Below, piece by piece: positions 58,317 to 64,000 of a DNA stretch of 64,000 nt (positions within the stretch are counted from its first letter, which is position 1; every line of letters starts with the position of its first letter). The notes beneath the pieces were generated by a model. The model had not been told where the DNA came from. It saw only the letters and a list, made by a program, of their open reading frames with translations, and searched no databases. This DNA is from Sialis fuliginosa (Eukaryota; Arthropoda; Insecta; Megaloptera; Sialidae): contig OY540820.1 of assembly GCA_961205875.1 (NCBI GenBank), positions 1,364,001 through 1,428,000 of the forward strand, read 5' to 3'. The translations under genes and the position numbers were made by a program.

Positions 58317-59156
58317 CCTTCAAAATATTCGTATCACCGAACCGAGCACCCTGTGTATAATAATATAATACATTATATATAATGTTTGTAAAGAACATTG
58401 TGTATTTTTCTTTTTATGATAAATGCTTGTTAAATTTGAATTATTTTACGTAGAATATTTCTGAAAAAGAGAGAGAGATGAATAATGCCCTCGTTTTCAA
58501 CAGGTGTACATAATGGTTTCAGTATTTAATTTTAAATTTACAAACTGTGGAACTGACTTTCGGAATTCGGAATATTTAGTTAGTAGCTTCATTGTAGAAT
58601 AAAAACATGGAACTATGGGTAAGTAAATATATTATATAGGTTGATTCATTTTAATCTCTCTAATAACTAGAGATTGGAAAAATAGTTGTTCTTTTCAATG
58701 AAATAGTTACTAGTTGAATTTTCTTTTATTTTTTTATTTGTGGAATATTTTTTTCAGGTTCTGTATTTATTTATTCTTTTGTGACAAATTGTTTTAAGAA
58801 AATATACTACTTGAAAGTGAGGTTATGTCATTTATTACTATGAACATCAATTTTTTACAAGAAATGAGAGTAGATAAGAAAATTACCATTTTTTAAACTT
58901 CCCTTAAAAAACGATAGTTTCAAAAGTCTAGGGGGTGTGCATTTTATTACCAAGTCATGCTATTTAGTCATATTGTTGGGCATTTTATAGCAATTCTAAA
59001 ACAGCAACTTCTTTTTCGATATCTACTTTTGTTCTCAAGATATCTGTATTTTTATGAGCTAGGAAAATGAACTAATATTTGCACAAAATTCAAATTTAAA
59101 TGGGGCTCTAGCACAAGGTTTAGCTCGTAGGACTTTTGGGTGGTGAAACTACAATG
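58317..59156. other. No gene seen
   Basis: Begins with a block also found inside MITE D (21190-21230). The rest is AT-rich with no supported ORF. Confidence 0.4.
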
Positions 59157-59168
59157 CCCCCCCCCCCC
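59157..59168. repeat. Poly-C tract (12 C)
   Basis: A C run in AT-rich DNA; two overlapping ORFs on opposite strands (59052-59346) are not supported as genes. Confidence 0.9.
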
Positions 59169-59611
59169 TACATTATGGTATAAAAATTTTGCTGTTCCCA
59201 GAGAATTCTGCTTAAAATCTAATTTGCAAGATAGAGAAAAATATTTCAGACAAATGTTGAAGTGTATTAAGGGGACATCAGGTGGTGTTGTCAAAAAAAT
59301 TTTTTTTGGGGGTTTAAAGGTCATCTTTATTTATTTATTTTTCTGATTTTTTTATGGGAGCCTCTATTTTTTTCTTGCAGAATCATGAGTTCTTTTACGA
59401 CTCCAATTTTTGAAAATATTTAATTCGAACTAAGGAATTTATAACTCGAAAATTTTACAGAAAAAGTATAAAAAACCAAAAATTTTTTTGTTTTTTGTTT
59501 GTATCTTGTAAATCTTGGACAATTATTTTAAAGTTAATTTTTTGACTTCTTTTGCCAAAATAAATTTAATGACTCAAAGTTAAAAATAAATATTTGAAAT
59601 GGGTTTCTCCG

Positions 59612-60235
59612 ATCGTCCGTCTGTCTGTCCCCTGAATCCTTGACACACGAATAACTCATGAACCACTGAACTGATGTTATTGAAACTTGGTCGGATGGTT
59701 GGGTCTGGTTTGAGGACGGTCCCATTTCAAAATCATCAAAATCGCGTGTAAGGGGGAGGGGTGACATATAAATATTTATTTTTTCAAGATATCTCAAGAA
59801 CGACACATTTTACTTGAAAATTTTAGACTATTTTTTGTAGAATATTAAATTTTCTATAACATGGGTCTACATCGTTTGTTGTAAAATATTCCCTTACAAA
59901 GATTTATGTCAATTTATTTTAAAAATTCGTGTTTTGTTTTTTTTAAATTGATATTTACTTGGACATATTAAATGTCATATTGATGTTTGCATAAATTAAG
60001 ATTTAGATTGAAATTGTCAAAAAATTAAAAATATACGAAAAAATAATCAGGTGCGTCTTAAAAAAAATTTCGAACTAATATTTTTTAGTAAAATTGTATA
60101 AAAATTAAATGGTTAACCAATTCCAGGCAATTTATCTGAACACTATCGGTTTTTATTTAAATTGTTCAATAATTAACTACCTTTGATGAATTTAGCACGA
60201 AGAAGCACTGTGCATTTACTTGGCAGATGTTTTTT
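59612..60235 (+). repeat. Dispersed repeat S, plus-strand copy
   Basis: Blocks in order: GTCTGTCCCCTGAATCCTTG, ATAACTCATGAACCACTGAA, GAAACTTGGTCGGATGGTTG, CAAGATATCTCAAGAACGAC, GGTCTACATCGTTTGTTGT, AATTTAGCACGAAGAAGCAC, TTGGCAGATG. A reversed copy at 61720-62440 makes a widely spaced inverted pair. Confidence 0.75.
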
Positions 60236-60589
60236 AAATCATTTGTTTCCTAGTAAAAAATTCTCGAAAATTCAAAAATCTTTAATACATAGGAATATTT
60301 TGTTAAATATCTTGAAAAATCTACGTAAAAAAAAAAACGAAAATGACCTCAACAAACTTTTACCTGGAACATTTTTGGGGAGATTAAAATGGTTCATCCT
60401 GTATATTACGTGTTCGTGGAAATAAATAAACGGAAATTAAATTTTCATATTCAGCGTTGCAAAACATGAACTAACCGACTTACAATTACTGTATACAGTC
60501 ATAGATGGAAATTATTGATTACAGAAGAACTGCATTTTTAATACTTGAGTCCCAGGTTGTTTTTATTCGAATAGGATCCGGTTTTACCC

Positions 60590-61030
60590 GGGACCTGGCC
60601 CACACGGAAGAAAGAAAATAGTAAATATTGACAGCATCGCTTCAGAATCTAAAATTGTAAAAATTATAAAATAATGGACTACGGAATTATTGTTTGGGAT
60701 ATTTGAAAAAATATAGTTGAATTAAGTACAAACACGATTTATTATTATCGCAATAATAACTAATCAAAACCTAAATTACTTAAAAAAAACGAATCAGAAC
60801 AAAAATTACAAATAAATTTTGTTCTGTTTAAATTTAAAAGTTAATAATTGAAAACAAAATAAACAACTGCAGAAAATTTCCCTCTGCCCCGCGACACTTG
60901 ATCATAGTTCGCGCGAATTGCCGCGAATAATATGTCCCCGTATGTATATTTTAAGTTATTTCCTAAACCAAAAGATCAAATTGGATGCTGTAAAGGGAAA
61001 ATTATATCTACATTAAGAACTACTACTAAC
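60590..61030 (+). repeat. Second copy of the 2157-3060 repeat
   Basis: Shares GACTACGGAATTATTGTTT-like, GTACAAACACGATT, AAAACGAATCAGA and TTGGATGCTGTAAA blocks with 2157-2580. Lies between the two S copies. Confidence 0.65.
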
Positions 61031-61719
61031 AAATTAAAATTGATAAATTAACAAGTAAGTTGAATAGTTAATATCTCAGCTTGGCGCGATCCTACAAACT
61101 CAAACTTTTTTTTTAATATAGCTTACACCCAGTGTCGAGGTGTGAAATTTTTAATAAGGAAAGCATATTTTGTCAATCCTCCCCCTCCTATTAACAAAAA
61201 AAACTGCAGGAAATTTCACTAAAAAATTTCGAATTTTTGATTTCGTTAAAAGTATGTTTATTGTATATAAAATAGCGTGAAAAGTTGAAATTTTCAAATC
61301 GCAGGTCTGTATCTCAAACCGTTCTCGAAATATAGCCTCTCAAAATTTTAGTTTTTTCAAATTTTTGGAAAAAAAGGCCATTACTTTTGAACGGATGGTC
61401 GGAGTTGAAAAATCCTTTCTTTCAGATCATATTTAATATTTACGTCAATACGCTTCGATAAGCACCCCAACGAAGTCAATAGCATTTTTATTTGCGAGAT
61501 TTCGTGAACGTAAAAAATGACACGCACATACGTGCACACACATACGTACGTACACACACATGCATCTTTCTAAAAATAGTGTAAATATACTATAGTGACC
61601 TTGAAACATACAAATATGTTGAAATTTTTTATTTTGGTTTTCGGACCGATTACAATAACTTCCAGTTGAAATTTCGTGAATTCCGGTACACCCCTAATAT
61701 TTATTAACCAACAATAAAA
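61031..61719. other. No gene; simple-sequence rich
   Basis: Contains an ACACACATACGTACGTACAC-type simple repeat near 61535-61560. The rest looks repeat-derived. Confidence 0.45.
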
Positions 61720-62440
61720 ACATCTGCCAAGTAAATTCACAGTGCTTCCTCGTGCTAAATTCACTAAAACCGATAGTGTTCAGATAAATTGCCTGGCATT
61801 GGTTAACCATTTAATTTTTATACTAAAAACGCACCTGAATATTTTTTCATATATTTTTAATTTTTTGACAATTTCAATTTAAATCTCAATTTATGCAATT
61901 GTCAAAATGACATTTAAACGTCAAAATGACATTTAATATATCCAATAAAATATCAATTTAGAAAAACAAAACACGAATTTTTAAAATAAATTGAGATAAA
62001 TCTTTGTAAGGGAATATTTTACAACAAAAGTTGTAGACCCATATTATAGGAAATTTAATGCTCTACAAAAAATATTCTATAAAATTTTCTCGTAACATGT
62101 GTCGTTCTTAAGATATCTTGAAAAAAGAAATATTTTGGGGTGTCACCCCTCTCCCTTACACACGATTTTGATGTGTTTGAAATGGGACCGTCCTCAAACC
62201 AAACCCAACCATCCGACCAAGTTTCAATAATATCGGTTCAGTGGTTCATGAGTTATGCGTGTGACAAGGATTCAGGGGACAGACGGACGGACGGACACAC
62301 GGACAGACAGACAGACACGGAACGAAAAATGTTTGTCTTGACGTGAAACGGATAAATCAATTTAAAATTTTGAAATCGGAGAACTTTTTTTTTGTCTCAA
62401 TCTGAAACGATCACATAGCTTCTCGTATCTTCGATATTGG
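61720..62440 (-). repeat. Dispersed repeat S, minus-strand copy
   Basis: The reverse complement of the S consensus, including the CGAAGATACGAGAAGCTA end (62418-62440) and the GACGGACGGACACACGGA run. The 68-codon ORF at 62140-62346 is repeat sequence. Confidence 0.75.
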
Positions 62441-62879
62441 GAGGAAGCAAAAGTTACCTTATTTTTTGGACACAGTAGTATTTGTGATAGACGAAAAATA
62501 TATTGTTTATATAAAAAATTCCCTTTAAAGTGAGATTTTCTCCAGTAGGTTGAAATATTTTAAAACAAAAGTCTTCTATAAAATGTTCAAAATACACACT
62601 TAGTGTAGATATATTTTGTTAAAATAACTTATAAATTATTCATGATTATTAATAACATCGATTCGAACTTTTTCTCATGTGTTGATAGTTAAGATGGCTG
62701 TTTACAGCGCTTTCTTGATCTTTTCTTCTCTATGTTGTTGTTTTTCTTATTTTTGATTTTTTTTTTGTATCTAACTATTATAGCGCTTAAACCAGTAAGA
62801 ACATCCCAACTTAAGAATCCCGGGAAAAAATTTCAGATCTAAAGTGATCAAATCAGATCTGCATTTTTACAGATCTGTT
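62441..62879. other. No supported gene
   Basis: AT-rich. A 20-codon frame at 62694 (MAVYSAFLIFSSLCCCFSYF) looks like a signal peptide but ends at a stop without a donor site. Confidence 0.35.
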
Positions 62880-62996
62880 TTGATCTCCATTTTGGAACAT
62901 ATCAACGCAGATCAACACAGATCAACACAGATCTGCGTAGATCTGTGTTGATCTGCGTAGATCAACACAGATCAAAACAGATCTGCGTAGATCGGG
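62880..62996. repeat. Array of GATCAACACAGATCTGCGTA-type units
   Basis: AGATCTG, GATCAACACA and GATCTGCGTA recur at least ten times in both orientations in ~115 bases, so the stretch is both tandem and locally palindromic (dense GATC). No ORF. Confidence 0.85.
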
Positions 62997-63204
62997 GATT
63001 TGATTATGTTTTTGTACACACACACAGCTTGACTTCCCACAGTAACTGGGTTCGAAGAGCAATCCTGGAGAAGAGAACCACCATATATGTATTGTATTAC
63101 CTTATTACTAACTGATCCAACTTGGCTTATATACGAATGAAAGTGAAAATACTGTGTTGGCGAGAGCTATGTTGCGATATTTATATATTATACATGTTAC
63201 CGGC

Positions 63205-64000
63205 AATGTATGTAATTCAGGCATTCTATAGAATTCCTAGGAATTCTATACAATGCCTGACGATTTCAGGCAAAGTATGAAATATTTGTTTAATAGAAAT
63301 TTATTATATACTTTGCCTAGGCATTATATAGAATCCCTAGGAATTCTATAGAATGCCAAGATAATATTAGGAAATGTATGAAATAAAAGACAAAATGATA
63401 TTAATAAAGCAGATAGGTATTATTTAATTAATTTTAAAAAGTCCAAATTCATATTATGTAATATTTAGGTCTTTCATTGTTAAAATAACATAACCATATA
63501 AACAATAGTATAACATTTGATATTTATTATAATAAATAAAATAAAATAATCATATTAGTGCAGACGTGTATTAAGTAAGATTTAAGGCCCTTATTGTAAA
63601 AATAACAAATTCACAGAAACAATATACATAGTACATACATTTTTCTATTATACCTATAACGCGTAAATATAAAATGTTTATTTTGATAAATAATTCAATA
63701 TTGTACCGACAATACTGAATTATAATCTAGAAACCTACCTACAGTTATCGAGAATGAACTAAAATTTTTTTATTGTATATTTGCATCAGTATATTATAAC
63801 ATAAAGTAAGGCAACATCTGTACCTGGACCAAAATTGATCGATTAACCCTATTTATGTTTATATTTCATACATTGCCGGCTATCAATTAGGTATTCTATA
63901 GAATGCCTAGGAAATGTATATAATTAAATTCATTTCATACATTGCCTGGTGATTTTAGGCATTCTATAGAATACCTAGGAATTCTATAGAATGCCGTATT
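63205..64000. repeat. Element built of ATTCTATAGAAT palindromes, runs off the window
   Basis: GGCATTCTATAGAATNCCTAGG and CCTAGGAATTCTATAGAAT variants recur at 63215-63255, 63318-63358, 63888-63910 and 63955-63995, separated by 'TTTCATACATTGCC'-type strings in both orientations. The left cluster, the ~500-base AT-rich middle and the right cluster suggest a foldback element that may continue past base 64000. Confidence 0.7.

Noticed and set aside
62694-62756. A possible signal-peptide exon (MAVYSAFLIFSSLCCC...)
   Set aside because: Stops after 20 codons with no donor site in frame and no following exon that I can join.

Overview
The window looks like intergenic and intronic DNA of an insect nuclear genome. 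It is very AT-rich. It has one convincingly spliced host gene with GT-AG introns and a polyadenylation signal, and it is packed with repeat families of insect type. A sap-feeding hemipteran is possible, but the sequence does not let me name the species.

Layout: 1-15.4 kb is almost wholly repeats: inverted-repeat elements, two copies of a dispersed 'CCCGCGG...TTCGCATTTATAATA' family and hAT-like MITEs. A four-exon gene for a secreted C-type lectin lies at 16.68-21.68 kb. Its introns hold at least four MITE-type insertions, and its TATA box abuts the end of another MITE. From 22 to 30.4 kb there are short DNA-transposon relics with clear target-site duplications, then a foldback element with two oppositely oriented subrepeat arrays. 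From 30.9 to 42.4 kb one dispersed repeat is split by two large insertions 17 bp apart: a 4.0 kb Transib-like element (5-bp CGTCG duplication) holding two side-by-side foldback elements, and a 5.6 kb element holding several more, including a LINE fragment.

The most remarkable structure is at 42.9-58.3 kb: a 15.4 kb palindrome with two 7.6 kb, nearly identical arms around a 237 bp spacer. Each arm carries a 205-codon ORF of unknown family, a 95-codon ORF that may be a small OB-fold-like protein, a relic of a gypsy integrase tail, a MITE and a 22-bp minisatellite. The two copies of the 95-codon gene point away from the centre. Around the centre lie six inverted-repeat-1 AGGTCA motifs, five of which fit the consensus ecdysone response element. 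I infer that it is either a real, recently made or conversion-maintained inverted duplication that may be hormone responsive, or an assembly artefact. Long reads would decide.

From 58.3 kb to the end the DNA is again repeats, including a family present in opposite orientations at 59.6 and 61.7-62.4 kb, and at the right edge an element made of palindromic GGCATTCTATAGAATGCC-type subrepeats. I saw no convincing tRNA, rRNA or CRISPR array, though this was by eye only.
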